DNA from: Oscillospiraceae bacterium
GTDB lineage: Bacteria; Bacillota; Clostridia; Oscillospirales; Ruminococcaceae
Reading direction: 5' to 3'
DNA length: 52,206 bases
Assembly (NCBI GenBank): GCA_009777635.1
Contig: WRLK01000015.1
Span: 1 to 52,206, forward strand
Shown here: positions 42,661-51,793 of the stretch, in pieces
Layout: the number at the start of each line of letters is the position of its first letter
Position numbering within the stretch: position 1 is the stretch's first letter
The notes under the pieces: model-generated
Told to the model about the DNA's origin: nothing
What the model saw: only the letters and a program-made list of their open reading frames with translations
The model's database searches: none
Position numbers and translations under genes: made by a program

Positions 42661-42751
42661 GGTGAATTGCACGTGATGTGGACGAATGTGGACGTAAGTT
42701 CACATACAACTCACATAGCCTGACAGACCGGCGTTCACATTTATTCACATA
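42661..42751 (+). repeat. Second copy of an about 90-bp palindromic repeat
   Basis: Starts GTGAATTGCACGTGATGTGG and ends GTTCACATTTATTCACAT; aligns over its whole length with 42416-42506 inside the MITE with roughly 15 differences. Noncoding. Together with the MITE it fills the 452-nt gap between cbiC and the phosphoglycerate mutase gene. Confidence 0.55.
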
Positions 42752-42766
42752 AACCGGCATCCGTAT

Positions 42767-43873
42767 TCATTTAAATTTTATCATGATTTCAACCGCTTCC
42801 TTGCCGTCGTGCTCCGGAAGTTCACCCGAAAGTGTGCCGCCCTTTTCATAAAGCATGAACCCGACAGGCTCCGCGGTATGCCCGCCGGTCGAGCAAAGCG
42901 CCACATGGTCGCATGTAATCATAATCCGCGTTTTGCCGGTGCACCGGTTTAAGATGGGCGCAATCAGCTCCGTGTCGAGCTTCCTTACGAATTCGGCTTT
43001 TTCGCGCGCGTTTTTGCGATGCGTGGCTTCGTCCGGCCCACCGATATGAACCATGACAAAATCGCATGTTTTCGCAAGGGCAAGCGCCGCTTCGGCTTTT
43101 GCGGCAAGGTCCGTGTCGGTGTCGCCCGTCGCGGCGGGAATCTCGGGGCATGCCATGCTCATCGCGGCGGCGCAGCCCATCGGCGCGTGCGTGGCGGTTA
43201 CCATTCCGCCCGTCATGCCGCGGTGCAATGATGAAAACGACGGCAAAGCGCACGGGACAGCCTGCGCCCAATTTAAAACCGTGTACGGCGCGTATTTTTT
43301 CAGAAGCTCCCGCGACATCTGCGCAAGGGAATCCGCCAGCTCGTTCCCCGACGGCAATAATGATTCAAACGGCTTGCCCGCGTAGTTGTGGGGCGGGTAT
43401 GTTTTCAGGCTTCCGGCGTATATCCCGCCGTCCTTTATTACTTGCAGGCTTTTGTAGCTGCCGACAGGCGTGATGCTGTTGTCCGGCACGCTTGCGACGG
43501 CTTCCCTGAGTGTTTTTGCGATATCCTCCGGCGCGGAGCAGGTCGGGTCGTCGAGGATACCGTCAGGCGTTACCGTGACAAAGTTACACCGCATAACGAT
43601 GTCATCGAAGCCCACCGGAACGCCCACCGCAAGCGCCTCTATATACGAGCGCCCGGATGGAATGTCCCTTGCATGAACGCCCAGCAAGGTCAGGATACAG
43701 GCCTGTGTGTCCGGCTCAAAGCCTGCCGGGGTCGTCGCAAGCGTACCTTTTGCGCATGCCGCCTCGATTTTTTTAAAGTTTTCGCCTTTGCCCCAATCGT
43801 AAGGGGTTTTGCCGTTAAGCTCCGGATAGGTGATATCCTGAAGCCCGTCGAGCACAATCATGATATTTGACAT
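42767..43873 (-). CDS. apgM: 2,3-bisphosphoglycerate-independent phosphoglycerate mutase (ApgM-like)
   Basis: 368 residues, archaeal-type alkaline-phosphatase-superfamily mutase that interconverts 3- and 2-phosphoglycerate. Metal site IMIVLDGLQD at the N-terminus; IPSGRSYIEALAVGVPVGFDDIVMRCNFV; FVMVHIGGPDEATHRKNAREK; RIMITCDHVALCSTGGHTAEPV with the C-terminal metal residues. The position of the phosphorylated Ser seems to be Thr (PDTQACILTLLG), so catalysis or substrate may differ from the canonical mutase. Confidence 0.85.
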   Translation of the reverse strand: MSNIMIVLDGLQDITYPELNGKTPYDWGKGENFKKIEAACAKGTLATTPAGFEPDTQACILTLLGVHARDIPSGRSYIEALAVGVPVGFDDIVMRCNFVTVTPDGILDDPTCSAPEDIAKTLREAVASVPDNSITPVGSYKSLQVIKDGGIYAGSLKTYPPHNYAGKPFESLLPSGNELADSLAQMSRELLKKYAPYTVLNWAQAVPCALPSFSSLHRGMTGGMVTATHAPMGCAAAMSMACPEIPAATGDTDTDLAAKAEAALALAKTCDFVMVHIGGPDEATHRKNAREKAEFVRKLDTELIAPILNRCTGKTRIMITCDHVALCSTGGHTAEPVGFMLYEKGGTLSGELPEHDGKEAVEIMIKFK

Positions 43874-44150
43874 GCACTTTACACTTCCTCAAGTTCTTTT
43901 ATCATGATTTATTGTATATGATTACCGGCGCAAAATCAAGGAATAGAGGTGTTGAAAAAACAAAAAACGCTAAAAATCGCCGCAATGTTTTTGGCGGGCG
44001 ACTTGTTCAACGCTCCCGCAATATCACTTTTGTGATAAACATATAAAAATTCCTCAGATTTTTCATACATCCTACGCGAGTGCCCCAAAAAATAGCGTCA
44101 GATGATGTCATTTACCGGCGAATGAACCGCATTTATTCCACTTTTGAAAG
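43874..44150. other. Gap without a recognised gene
   Basis: 341 nt separate the mutase gene and the 3D-domain gene. A GTG at 43949 with GAG upstream opens 28 codons (LKKQKTLKIAAMFLAGD...) that look like the start of a signal peptide but stop at TGA; probably a remnant. The rest shows no clear RNA or repeat; the promoter at 44151 follows. Confidence 0.3.
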
Positions 44151-44179
44151 TTGACAATTTTTGGGGCGCTGATTATAAT
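44151..44179 (+). promoter_or_regulatory. SigA-type promoter of the G5/3D-domain gene
   Basis: TTGACA (44151) and TATAAT (44174), both perfect, 17 nt apart. A GGGCGC/GCGCCC inverted repeat brackets the -10 box, a possible operator. Confidence 0.8.
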
Positions 44180-44214
44180 GGCATGGCGCCCTTAATTTTA
44201 TCAGGAGATTTTTT

Positions 44215-45093
44215 ATGATTGTAAAATTTCAAAATAGAAAAAAAGGTGGAAGCATAGCGGCGGTTTCACTTTCGCTTGCCATTATGCTTAACGTATTCTG
44301 GGCTTTTGCCGACAGCTACAGCGACGAATTTATTGTTTATGTGCTCCATGACGGCAAGCGCTCGGTTTGCAGGACGACGGGCGGAACCGTTTATTCTGTC
44401 CTTAAAGAAGCCGGTATTGAAATCGGAAACCTCGATGTTGTCGAGCCGCGCCTTGGATATACAATCCGCTCCGACGAAACGATTACCATCACGCGCCGCG
44501 AGCTTGTGACGCGTGAGGAAAGCGAAGTAATCCCGCCCCAAACGGTAGAAACCCCGACCTCGCTTTTAAAAGAAGGTATCCGCAGGACGCTCAGCGAGGG
44601 CATACCGGGCCTGCGCGTGACGACGTACGAGCAGATGCATGAGGAAGGCGAGCCGATAGAAGACGAGAAAATAGTTAGCACAGAGCTTGTAACAAAGCCC
44701 TTAGCGGGACATGTGCTCATGGGTACGCCGGGAGCAGCCATTTCCCCGTTTGAGTTTGACGTACCGCTTGATGAAAACGGAATCCCTCAAAGCTACAAGT
44801 CGGTGATGAACGGCACAAGGGCGTCCGGATACAGCGCGCGTCCCGGCGCAAAAACGGCAAGCGGCAGGCCTGCGATTGTGGGGCATGTGGCCGTTAACCC
44901 GAGTGTAATCCCGTATGGCACAAGGCTTTATATCCGCAGCGCGGACGGTAATTTTGTTTACGGCTACGCAATTGCCGCCGACACGGGCACGGCGCTTAAA
45001 CGTGGGATTGTTGCGGTAGACCTGTTTTACAACACCCATACGGAATCGATGTTAAATGAAATCAGAATTGTTGATATTTATATTTTAGAATAG
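44215..45093 (+). CDS. G5/3D-domain cell-wall protein (YabE/RpfB-like)
   Basis: 292 residues. A signal anchor (SIAAVSLSLAIMLNVFWAFA) is followed by a DUF348 ubiquitin-like unit (YVLHDGKRSVCRTTGGTVYSVLKEAGI), a G5-like strand region (EDEKIVSTELVTKPLAGHVLMG) and a 3D domain: RASGYSARPGAKTASGRPAI, HVAVNPSVIPYGTRLYI and the three acidic landmarks DTGTAL and AVDLFY. The 3D fold is a lytic transglycosylase-type barrel that acts on peptidoglycan, often linked to spore germination or resuscitation. Confidence 0.88.
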   Translation: MIVKFQNRKKGGSIAAVSLSLAIMLNVFWAFADSYSDEFIVYVLHDGKRSVCRTTGGTVYSVLKEAGIEIGNLDVVEPRLGYTIRSDETITITRRELVTREESEVIPPQTVETPTSLLKEGIRRTLSEGIPGLRVTTYEQMHEEGEPIEDEKIVSTELVTKPLAGHVLMGTPGAAISPFEFDVPLDENGIPQSYKSVMNGTRASGYSARPGAKTASGRPAIVGHVAVNPSVIPYGTRLYIRSADGNFVYGYAIAADTGTALKRGIVAVDLFYNTHTESMLNEIRIVDIYILE

Positions 45094-45164
45094 CCCCCAA
45101 TAAAACGCGCGGGAATGCATTTTTCCGCGCTACAATATTTTTGCATTATATTTTGGGAAAGCTC

Positions 45165-45193
45165 TTGACAAAGGAGCTCGGATATAGTAATAT
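45165..45193 (+). promoter_or_regulatory. Promoter of initiator tRNA
   Basis: TTGACA (45165) and TAATAT (45188) with a 17-nt spacer, 33 nt before the tRNA. Confidence 0.7.
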
Positions 45194-45225
45194 GATTAGG
45201 CGTTCTAAAAGTATTCTATCAATAC

Positions 45226-45301
<76 letters not shown>

Positions 45302-45304
45302 TCG

Positions 45305-45339
45305 AAAAGTGGCTTAAACATAATGTTTAAGCCACTTTT
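45305..45339 (+). terminator. Terminator after tRNA-fMet
   Basis: AAAAGTGGCTTAAACA pairs perfectly with TGTTTAAGCCACTTTT around TAA. Probably the tRNA terminator; it can serve the integrase from the other side. Confidence 0.75.
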
Positions 45340-45401
45340 GCTTTTATGAAATGAGGTGCCCATACCGAAACGTCATACCGGAACGGCACCGAAACAGTTT
45401 T

Positions 45402-46607
45402 TTAGTAGTCGAACATCTCCATGATTTTCTTTTTTCGGTCGTCAAAGGTATGCCCATACATGTTTAGCGTAGTTGATGGCAAGGCATGTCCCAAGATGTC
45501 TGCGACAGAGTTGATATCCTGAGTCAATTGGAGCGCTTTTGTCGCGAAAGTGTGGCGTGTGGAATGAATATTTGCCGACTCCAACCCTGCATCCTTTACG
45601 AATCGGGTGAACCACTCCTCAAAGTATTTAGGATCGAGGGGGCGCCCAAGCTCGCTGCACAGTACAAAGCGCATGGGATTGACCGTTTCAATGGAATTAC
45701 CATCTGCTAACGTTTCCTGCCACGATTTTAAGTCAAGGATTGCTTGCCGGGCTTTCCGAGGTAGATAGACCTTCCTGTTGCCCTTGTGGGTTTTTACAGG
45801 ACCAAGGTATAGCCCTGTGCGGGTGTTCTTTTTAGCCCATGTGTCTACGCGTGTATATTCAGGTGTAAATTTCTTCGGGTGCCTCATACGGGTCAAATTT
45901 TTGCGGATCATGATGGAATTATCGCCAAGATTGACGCTGTCCCACAGGAGCCCGAGCAGCTCGCCCTTCCGCAATCCACAGTTCAGCAGGATAACGATGC
46001 CTTTTGCCACCGGATGAATAGATTCTTCTGCGATTTTACTGAATTTTTCTGCTTCGGCGTCGTTTAGTACGCGCTGCTCCTTGTATTTTGCCGGGGGAAG
46101 CTTGATGCCCGACATCGGATTGTATGCCAGCATTCTGTTGGTGCAAGCTTGTGTAAAGGCTTCATTGAGCATGTTGCGGATGTTTATCAACGTTTTCGGC
46201 GCGAGCCCGCCTGTTCTTCTGTCAAGACGGCCGGAAACGGATTTTTCATTGAAAAATTGCTGAATGCGTTCTGATTTCAAGCTTTTCATTTTGATATGCC
46301 CGAACGATGGAATCACATGCCCGCGGATATTGGTTTCATAGTTGGTGTATGTGCTTGGTCGGACAGTTGGCTGAGCGTATTCTTTCAGCCATTTGTTCAG
46401 CCAAAAGGCAACGGTATCTGTGCTGCCTCCAATAAAAGTTCCCGCGAGGATGTCCGCATATATCTTATTAATCTTTTCACGGACATCGGGTTCTGTTTTT
46501 CCATAAACGCTTTTCAGCACGCCATCGTGGAGATATTGTCCTTCCCAAGTTCCGTTTTTGCGTTGGCGGATATATCCGGTGTAATCCGGATTTTTTCTTT
46601 TTGACAT
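45402..46607 (-). CDS. Tyrosine recombinase/integrase of an integrated element
   Basis: 401 residues. An arm-site DNA-binding N-terminus (YTGYIRQRKNGTWEGQYLHDG), a SAM-like core-binding domain and the catalytic domain with NCGLRKGELLGLLWD (Arg), IHSTRHTFATKAL (His-x-x-Arg) and LGHALPSTTLNMYGHTF (Tyr nucleophile). Tn916/phage-like family. It points towards the tRNA, with excisionase behind it, the typical int-xis module. AAGGAATG precedes the ATG. Confidence 0.93.
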   Translation of the reverse strand: MSKRKNPDYTGYIRQRKNGTWEGQYLHDGVLKSVYGKTEPDVREKINKIYADILAGTFIGGSTDTVAFWLNKWLKEYAQPTVRPSTYTNYETNIRGHVIPSFGHIKMKSLKSERIQQFFNEKSVSGRLDRRTGGLAPKTLINIRNMLNEAFTQACTNRMLAYNPMSGIKLPPAKYKEQRVLNDAEAEKFSKIAEESIHPVAKGIVILLNCGLRKGELLGLLWDSVNLGDNSIMIRKNLTRMRHPKKFTPEYTRVDTWAKKNTRTGLYLGPVKTHKGNRKVYLPRKARQAILDLKSWQETLADGNSIETVNPMRFVLCSELGRPLDPKYFEEWFTRFVKDAGLESANIHSTRHTFATKALQLTQDINSVADILGHALPSTTLNMYGHTFDDRKKKIMEMFDY

Positions 46608-46728
46608 TATTCAACATTCCTTTCAATAGAATGCCGAATAATAAGCTGACTTAACACAATATTCGGTTTTCAAGGTACAATCGGTACTATGTATATTTTA
46701 CAATGCTTCTATCCTAATGTCTAGCTGA

Positions 46729-46959
46729 TTATTCGGTGTTCGTTTCAGAGAATTGTTGCTGATACCAAGGGATGAATTTATGCTTGGGAATCAAATAGAT
46801 GCGGCTTCCCGGCATTTGAATGGAAGGGAAGTCGTCGTGCTTTAACAGGTTGTATATCGATGAAAGGGAAAGGTTTAAAAACTCGGCGACATCCTTTGGC
46901 TGCATATTGTGAGGATACTGTTCTAACAGGTTTTCAATTATTCTCATATTATCATTCAT
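46729..46959 (-). CDS. Excisionase-like helix-turn-helix protein
   Basis: 76 residues. One MerR/excisionase-type HTH: MQPKDVAEFLNLSLSSIYNLLKHDDFPSI then SRIYLIPKHKFIPWYQQ (wing). AAGGAGG 8 nt upstream fixes ATG 46959. Placed 121 nt before the integrase and in the same direction, so it is probably the element's Xis. Confidence 0.85.
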   Translation of the reverse strand: MNDNMRIIENLLEQYPHNMQPKDVAEFLNLSLSSIYNLLKHDDFPSIQMPGSRIYLIPKHKFIPWYQQQFSETNTE

Positions 46960-46980
46960 TTTGATTATCCTCCTTAATGT

Positions 46981-47014
46981 AAAAAATCCCCATTAAACAT
47001 CGGTTTAAGGGGAA
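46981..47014 (-). terminator. Terminator of the small hypothetical gene
   Basis: On the minus strand CCCCTTAAAC pairs with GTTTAATGGGG and TTTTTT follows. Confidence 0.7.
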
Positions 47015-47047
47015 TCTCAAATTATTTATATACCCTATGGAATTAGC

Positions 47048-47410
47048 CTACAAAATGTCTGATATACCCATTTTAAGTAGTCGTGTTTTCAAGTATTTTC
47101 GATAGCAAGTATAATACTCAGAAAACACATCCAAATTCTGCGCCATACCGAGTAAATGATACGGAAACTTTCCGGTTAGTGCTAATAAACTACTACATAA
47201 ACTCTCATATTGTTTAATAGCCGGGCTTTCCAAATCTTGTATGTAGAATGCTACAAAGGTCAGTTTTTCAATTGTTGCACCTAATGAACACACATCTTCT
47301 TGCGCCAAATGGGATACTTGATCTATAGCGTAGGGGAGATCCATATTCTTTGATTTGACATTGGTAATATAGTTTTTGGCAAGGTCATATAACCTAATAT
47401 TATGATTCAT
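47048..47410 (-). CDS. Small hypothetical protein of the integrated element
   Basis: 120 residues from ATG 47410 (AAAAGGAG upstream); the longer in-frame start at 47518 has none. Predicted helical with Leu-rich stretches (DQVSHLAQEDVCSLGATIEKLTFVAFYIQDL, SLLALTGKFPYHLLGMAQNL). No family recognised. A hairpin lies in its leader (47439-47458). Confidence 0.65.
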   Translation of the reverse strand: MNHNIRLYDLAKNYITNVKSKNMDLPYAIDQVSHLAQEDVCSLGATIEKLTFVAFYIQDLESPAIKQYESLCSSLLALTGKFPYHLLGMAQNLDVFSEYYTCYRKYLKTRLLKMGISDIL

Positions 47411-47438
47411 AAAAATACTCCTTTTAGAATAAAAATAC

Positions 47439-47458
47439 CCCGTAGCAAGGACTACGGG
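47439..47458 (-). terminator. Hairpin in the leader of the small hypothetical gene
   Basis: CCCGTAG and CTACGGG with a 6-nt loop; on the minus strand GGTATTTTTATT follows, so transcription from upstream may stop here before the small gene. Confidence 0.5.
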
Positions 47459-47571
47459 ATGTGCAGTTGTAAAGAGTGCGAAATTTCGTTTTTTTGTGTG
47501 GAATTTGTTTAGGCGCATGCTTGAACGGTATGAATCATCTGATATTCCGCATTAATAAAGCAAATTTTTTA

Positions 47572-47615
47572 TCGGCATTGCGAACGCACCGCCCTCCCAA
47601 GTGAGCTACAACCCC
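47572..47615 (-). other. 5' half of a tRNA-Ala-like sequence
   Basis: Read on the minus strand, GGGGTTG-TA-GCTC-ACTTGGGA-GGGC is a canonical acceptor 5' strand and D-arm. GTGCG-TTCGCAA-TGCC follows, an anticodon arm with CGC but two mismatches. No T-arm or acceptor 3' strand follows. It may be a trace of an older integration into a tRNA gene. Confidence 0.4.
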
Positions 47616-47715
47616 AAAGGGTGCCACGAGGACTTTTCCCTTATAATAAAATGACTTCGCTGATTGCAAACAAAGACTTTCAGAGGGGTCATTTTTTATG
47701 AAGGGGTGAATTTTT

Positions 47716-47904
47716 ATGCAAGAACAGCAATTGGTAGATAGCAAAAAAGTCGAACGCATCATATCCGGGTATCATGTAACGATTATATACTCAAAGTCAG
47801 TTTCTTATGATGCTATCGAGCGGGTACAAAAAATATTAATGGGATCCGCTGCTGAAGAAAACCTTACAAAAATCCAAAATTCGAAAGAAGGTGTTCCGCT
47901 ATGA
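47716..47904 (+). CDS. Small protein coupled to the serine recombinase
   Basis: 62 residues, AAGGGGTG before the ATG. Its stop overlaps the recombinase start (ATGA). It has a short RIISGYHVTIIYS segment typical of small genes next to large serine recombinases in Tn-like elements. Function unknown. Confidence 0.6.
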   Translation: MQEQQLVDSKKVERIISGYHVTIIYSKSVSYDAIERVQKILMGSAAEENLTKIQNSKEGVPL

Positions 47905-48935
47905 TACAGCAGTCAGAAAACCGCGTCCAATGCTTGTACCGCGTTTCAGGATTAAAACAAGTTCATTTTGACGCTTATAATCAGGCTGATATTCCCATGC
48001 AAAAGAAGGCTTGCCGGGAGTATGTCAAAAGAATGGGGTGGATAATTGTCAATGAAGAACAGGAAACGGGGTCTGGTTATAAAAACTCTGCTTCATCCCG
48101 TGATGCAATCAAACGAATTAAAGAGCGTGTACAGCGTAAAGAATTTGATATTTTACTGGTGTTTATGTTTGACCGCATAGGCCGCATCACCAATGAAACG
48201 CCATTTGTTGTGGAATGGCTGATTCAGTCGGGGATAAGGGTAGTGAGCGTAATGGAAGGTGAGCAATGCATTACAAATCATGTGGACCACCTGGTTAATT
48301 ACATCCGTTATTGGATAAGTGAGGGGGAAAGTCAGAAGATATCCATGCGAGCCCGAACCAGGTTGGCCCAACTTGTAGAGGAAGGCCATGGCAAAGGCGG
48401 CATTGCGCCCTATGGATACAGATACGAACAAGATAATCGGACAAACAGGCATGGACGGCAACTGCTAAAACTGGTCGTACATGATTCGGAAGCGGAGACA
48501 GTACGAATGATATATGACCGCTATGTAAACTATGGCTATAGGGCTCAGCGGATTTCATCTTATTTACATGAACAGCATCTTAAAACGCGTAGCGGCAAAA
48601 ACTGGCATCCCTCTTCTATAAAGGGTATTTTGCGTAACCTCACTTACTCCGGGGTTTTGCGCTGTGGAGAAGCTCGCTCTGGATTAATACAGAGACTTCA
48701 AATCATTGATGATGAAACCTTTTCTATGGCTCAGAAAATACACGAAGAACGAAGTGAGCAAACAAAACCGTATGTTATTAACAAACAGTCGTGCCGAACA
48801 CTACTTGCCGGCAATATTTATTGCAGACATTGCGGCTCCCGGTTGGTTTTGACCAGCAACCACAAGAAGTATACCAATAAGCAAGGAGAAACGAAAACAT
48901 GGAAGCAATATCGATATACTTGTTACGGGAAAACT
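47901..48935 (+). pseudogene. Large serine recombinase, truncated by transposon insertion
   Basis: Catalytic domain with Ser16 in YRVSGLKQ, FMFDRIGRITNE and the regulatory helix ISEGESQKISMRARTRLAQL; recombinase domain GGIAPYGYRYEQDNRTNR; zinc ribbon IYCRHCGSRLVL. The family continues for 100-150 residues after this point, but from 48935 the sequence is transposon end, and the frame stops at 49013. The 3' part should lie beyond the window. Confidence 0.88.
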
Positions 48936-49046
48936 GTTTCCGCCGCGTCCCAACGCCCCAAACCGGCCGCCGCGCGCTGTCCCCGAACCGCCGAGAACAG
49001 TGTCCTTGAATAGCGCGCGCTGAGAAGAAAGTGTATACTGTTACAC

Positions 49047-49539
49047 ATGGGGGCGCGAAACGATATGGTCTTGTTATCTGATTACCGCCTTGTGGAGCAA
49101 GGCGGTCTGTTTTTTCGTAAAGACAAATGTAGAGAGCTGCTGCCCGGTATGTTCGGCGGCGCTTTTGGTGCGGGGCTTGCGCTTGCGTACGGTGACCAAC
49201 ACAACCGGACACAAGGTAAGCCTGATGATACGTCGCCTCTACTGCCCTAAGTGCAAGCGGCTTCATCACGAGCTTCCCGACTGCGTAGTGCCGTACAAAC
49301 GGCATTGCACCGAGACTATTGAAACGATAATCGGTGGCATAAGAGATGGTCTTCCATGCGAAAACAGGGTAATCCGCCGTATTTTAGCGTGGTGGAACAA
49401 GGTACAGCCATATTATTTGAACATCGTAAAATCCCTTTGTGAAAAGTATGGGATTGTGTTAAGTGCAGTGCCCGCCTTCAAGGAAATCGTGCGGGCGGCC
49501 GCGAACTCGAATAACTGGATATCCGTCGGATTAGTTTGA
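49047..49539 (+). pseudogene. DUF6431-like transposon protein with a frameshift
   Basis: The first frame reads VLLSDYRLVEQGGLFFRKDK and then diverges at TGTAGAGAGCTG. The second (open from ATG 49090) takes over with SCCPVCSAALLVRGL, RRLYCPKCKRLHHELPD and CVVPYKRH, a CxxC...CxxC unit typical of the protein that precedes this transposase type. Joining needs two extra bases in the GAGAGA run, so a 2-nt deletion or a slippage site is likely. The C-terminal region is helical. Confidence 0.6.
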
Positions 49540-49623
49540 ACCTGTTCGGTCTGGCTGTCCCGGGAACGAGCGTGTTAATATGAATACCGTAGCCAAAATC
49601 TATGAAGAAGGAAGTGTTACGGT

Positions 49624-50988
49624 ATGGAAAACAATCGGAATACGCATGTACAGGATGAAATTGCGTTGGAACGGTACAAAATCATCAGCCCTATTCTGTC
49701 GGCAATCACCGAGAATGCCGATAGGGCTAAAATCGGCTTGCTTAAAAGCGAAGTCTGCGGCGCTTCGGGCATAACCCGGAAAACATTGTCCCGCTGGCTG
49801 GAGCGATATTCCGAAAGCGGATTTGACGGTCTTAGGTACCGGGGAGCTGCCACATCCAAACGCAAGATACCAGGCGAACTTGTAAAGGAGGCAATTTTGC
49901 TGCGCATGGAAGTCCCGTCAAGGAGCGTCCCGCAAATCATCGAGATACTGGAGATGGAAGGCAAAGCGCCCGCGGGCTTGCTGCGAAGGACCACATTGCA
50001 AGACAGGCTTCGTGAAGAAGGTTATTCGTCGTCGCAAATGAAGCTCTATCAAAAACCCGGCGTCGCCGCCCGCCGGTTCGCGCGCGCCGAGCGTGGAGAC
50101 ATGTGGCAGGCCGACATCAAATACGGCCCATATCTTAAGCTTGGCGGCAAAGCTGTGCAGACATTTTTTGTGGGATTCATCGACGATGCAACGCGCTACA
50201 TAGTCCACGGAGAGTTTTATGACACATTTAACCAGGGGATTGTCGAGGACTGTCTGCGCAAAGCGATTCTCAAAGAAGGTATACCGGTGCGGCTTTTCTT
50301 CGATAACGGCAAAGAGTTCCGCAACAAATGGATGGAACGAGTCTGTGCCGTCTTGGGTATCAAGCTCATCTTCACGGCGCCATACAGCCCCGAGTCTAAA
50401 GGTAAGATTGAACGGTTTAACAGGACTTTAGAGTCTTTTCTCAGCGAAGCCGCATTGAAACAACCCAAAAGCCTTGCCGAAATGAATGACCTGTTTAATG
50501 TCTGGCTCTGCGAATGCTATCACAGTAAAGAACACTCCGGGATTGATACGACGCCTGAGCTTGCGTACAAATCATCGAAAATACCGCTGAGGTTTCTACC
50601 GGCAGACACCGTCGCGAATGCGTTTCTTCATATGGAAAAGCGTAAAGTCGATAAATCCGGCTGCATCAGCTTCATGGCGAAGAAATATGAAGTGGGCGTC
50701 GTGTACATCGGGCGAACTGTTGACGTTGTATATGACCCCGCCGATACGAGTGTGCTCACGGTGGAAGACAGGCATTTTGGCACATCATTTCAGATTAAGC
50801 AGCTTGTAATCGGCAATCATACGGGGCCGCGCCCAAAGCTTCCGGATTTCATGACATCATCCCAACCCGAAACTTCCCGCCTGCTTGATGAAAAGCAAAA
50901 ACGCTACGACAAACGCCAGTTGTCGGCGAAACGGGCCATCAGCTATTCGCAAATCAACAAAAATGAAGGCGGTGAGCCGAATGTTTGA
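49624..50988 (+). CDS. DDE transposase (TnsB/TniA/IstA-like, rve core)
   Basis: 454 residues. N-terminal HTH (KSEVCGASGITRKTLSRWLERYSESGFDGL, 41-70) and a second HTH near 100-130, then the integrase core. The catalytic triad is Asp164 (DMWQADIKYG), Asp227 (LFFDNGKEF) and Glu263 (SKGKIERFN), with 35 residues between the last two (DD35E). C-terminal beta-barrel with FMAKKYEVG and VDVVYDPADTSVLTV. The stop overlaps the ATPase start by 8 nt. Confidence 0.92.
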   Translation: MENNRNTHVQDEIALERYKIISPILSAITENADRAKIGLLKSEVCGASGITRKTLSRWLERYSESGFDGLRYRGAATSKRKIPGELVKEAILLRMEVPSRSVPQIIEILEMEGKAPAGLLRRTTLQDRLREEGYSSSQMKLYQKPGVAARRFARAERGDMWQADIKYGPYLKLGGKAVQTFFVGFIDDATRYIVHGEFYDTFNQGIVEDCLRKAILKEGIPVRLFFDNGKEFRNKWMERVCAVLGIKLIFTAPYSPESKGKIERFNRTLESFLSEAALKQPKSLAEMNDLFNVWLCECYHSKEHSGIDTTPELAYKSSKIPLRFLPADTVANAFLHMEKRKVDKSGCISFMAKKYEVGVVYIGRTVDVVYDPADTSVLTVEDRHFGTSFQIKQLVIGNHTGPRPKLPDFMTSSQPETSRLLDEKQKRYDKRQLSAKRAISYSQINKNEGGEPNV

Positions 50989-51793
50989 AAGCTTCTACGA
51001 CTTTGAAAATACACCGTTTTCAAGGACGATTCCAACCAAAAACCTGTACAAAGGCAATGATTCCGACGAGTTGATTGACCGGCTCAAATACGCCGCAGGG
51101 CGGCAGTTGTTCGCTGTTGTCATTGGCGACAGCGGAACCGGCAAAACTACGACATTGCGACGTTTCTGTGAGGAAACACAGGACAAAAACTGCTTTTCGC
51201 TGTATCTGTCGGATTCAAAGCTGACGCCCAGAACCTTTTACAAGAGCTTGCTTGAACAACTCGGCTTTGAAGCCAAATATCATTGCAGCGAAGCCAAACG
51301 TCAGCTTCATAAAGAAATTGAGATTATGAAAGGACTCAGCGGGACATATCCCGTCGCCATTGTCGATGAGGCTCATCTGCTCAGCAAAGAGATGCTGGAA
51401 GAAATCCGATTCCTGCTCAATTTCAAGATGGACTCACAAAGCCCTATGGCGCTTATCCTCAGCGGCCAAACCGAGTTGTGGGACAAACTGATGCTTCAAT
51501 CATATGCCGCTATCCGGCAGCGCATAGATATCAAGTGTGTGGTAGGCCGTCTTGACAGGGCAAAGACCGCAGAATACATTGACGCTCAGTTTGTATACGC
51601 CGGATGCGACAGGGAAATCTTCACCGAAGCCGCCATCGAAGAGGTCTTTAAATTCTCCGACGGCATCCCCCGCCTGATTAACAGGGCTTGTACTGAATCC
51701 TTAATGTACGGCGCGCAAAACCGTAAAACGATTCTTGACGACAGGATGGTCAAAATGATTGTTGAGCAGGAGTTGATTGGGGGGCATTCATAA
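50981..51793 (+). CDS. AAA+ ATPase partner of the transposase (TnsC/TniB/ExeA-like)
   Basis: 270 residues from ATG 50981. Walker A GDSGTGKT (49-56), Walker B VAIVDEAHLL near residue 124-133, sensor-like LILSGQTELWDKL and a winged C-terminal part (GIPRLINRACTESLMYG). The start FYDFENTPFSRTIP is typical of ExeA/TnsC-like proteins. It selects target DNA and activates the transposase. Overlaps the transposase by 8 nt and the next gene by one base. Confidence 0.9.
   Translation: MFESFYDFENTPFSRTIPTKNLYKGNDSDELIDRLKYAAGRQLFAVVIGDSGTGKTTTLRRFCEETQDKNCFSLYLSDSKLTPRTFYKSLLEQLGFEAKYHCSEAKRQLHKEIEIMKGLSGTYPVAIVDEAHLLSKEMLEEIRFLLNFKMDSQSPMALILSGQTELWDKLMLQSYAAIRQRIDIKCVVGRLDRAKTAEYIDAQFVYAGCDREIFTEAAIEEVFKFSDGIPRLINRACTESLMYGAQNRKTILDDRMVKMIVEQELIGGHS

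Noticed and set aside
41390-42760. CRISPR array suggested by repeated TTCAC-containing segments
   Set aside because: The repeats are long, imperfect, palindromic and unevenly spaced, without uniform spacers, and no cas genes are present in the window.
43949-44035. 28-codon ORF resembling a signal peptide start
   Set aside because: Too short, stops at TGA without a mature part and the ribosome site is weak; kept only as a note on the gap.
47535-47762. 75-codon minus-strand ORF upstream of the serine recombinase
   Set aside because: It covers the tRNA-like remnant and the start of a better-supported plus-strand gene, has no ribosome site, and its sequence shows no domain.
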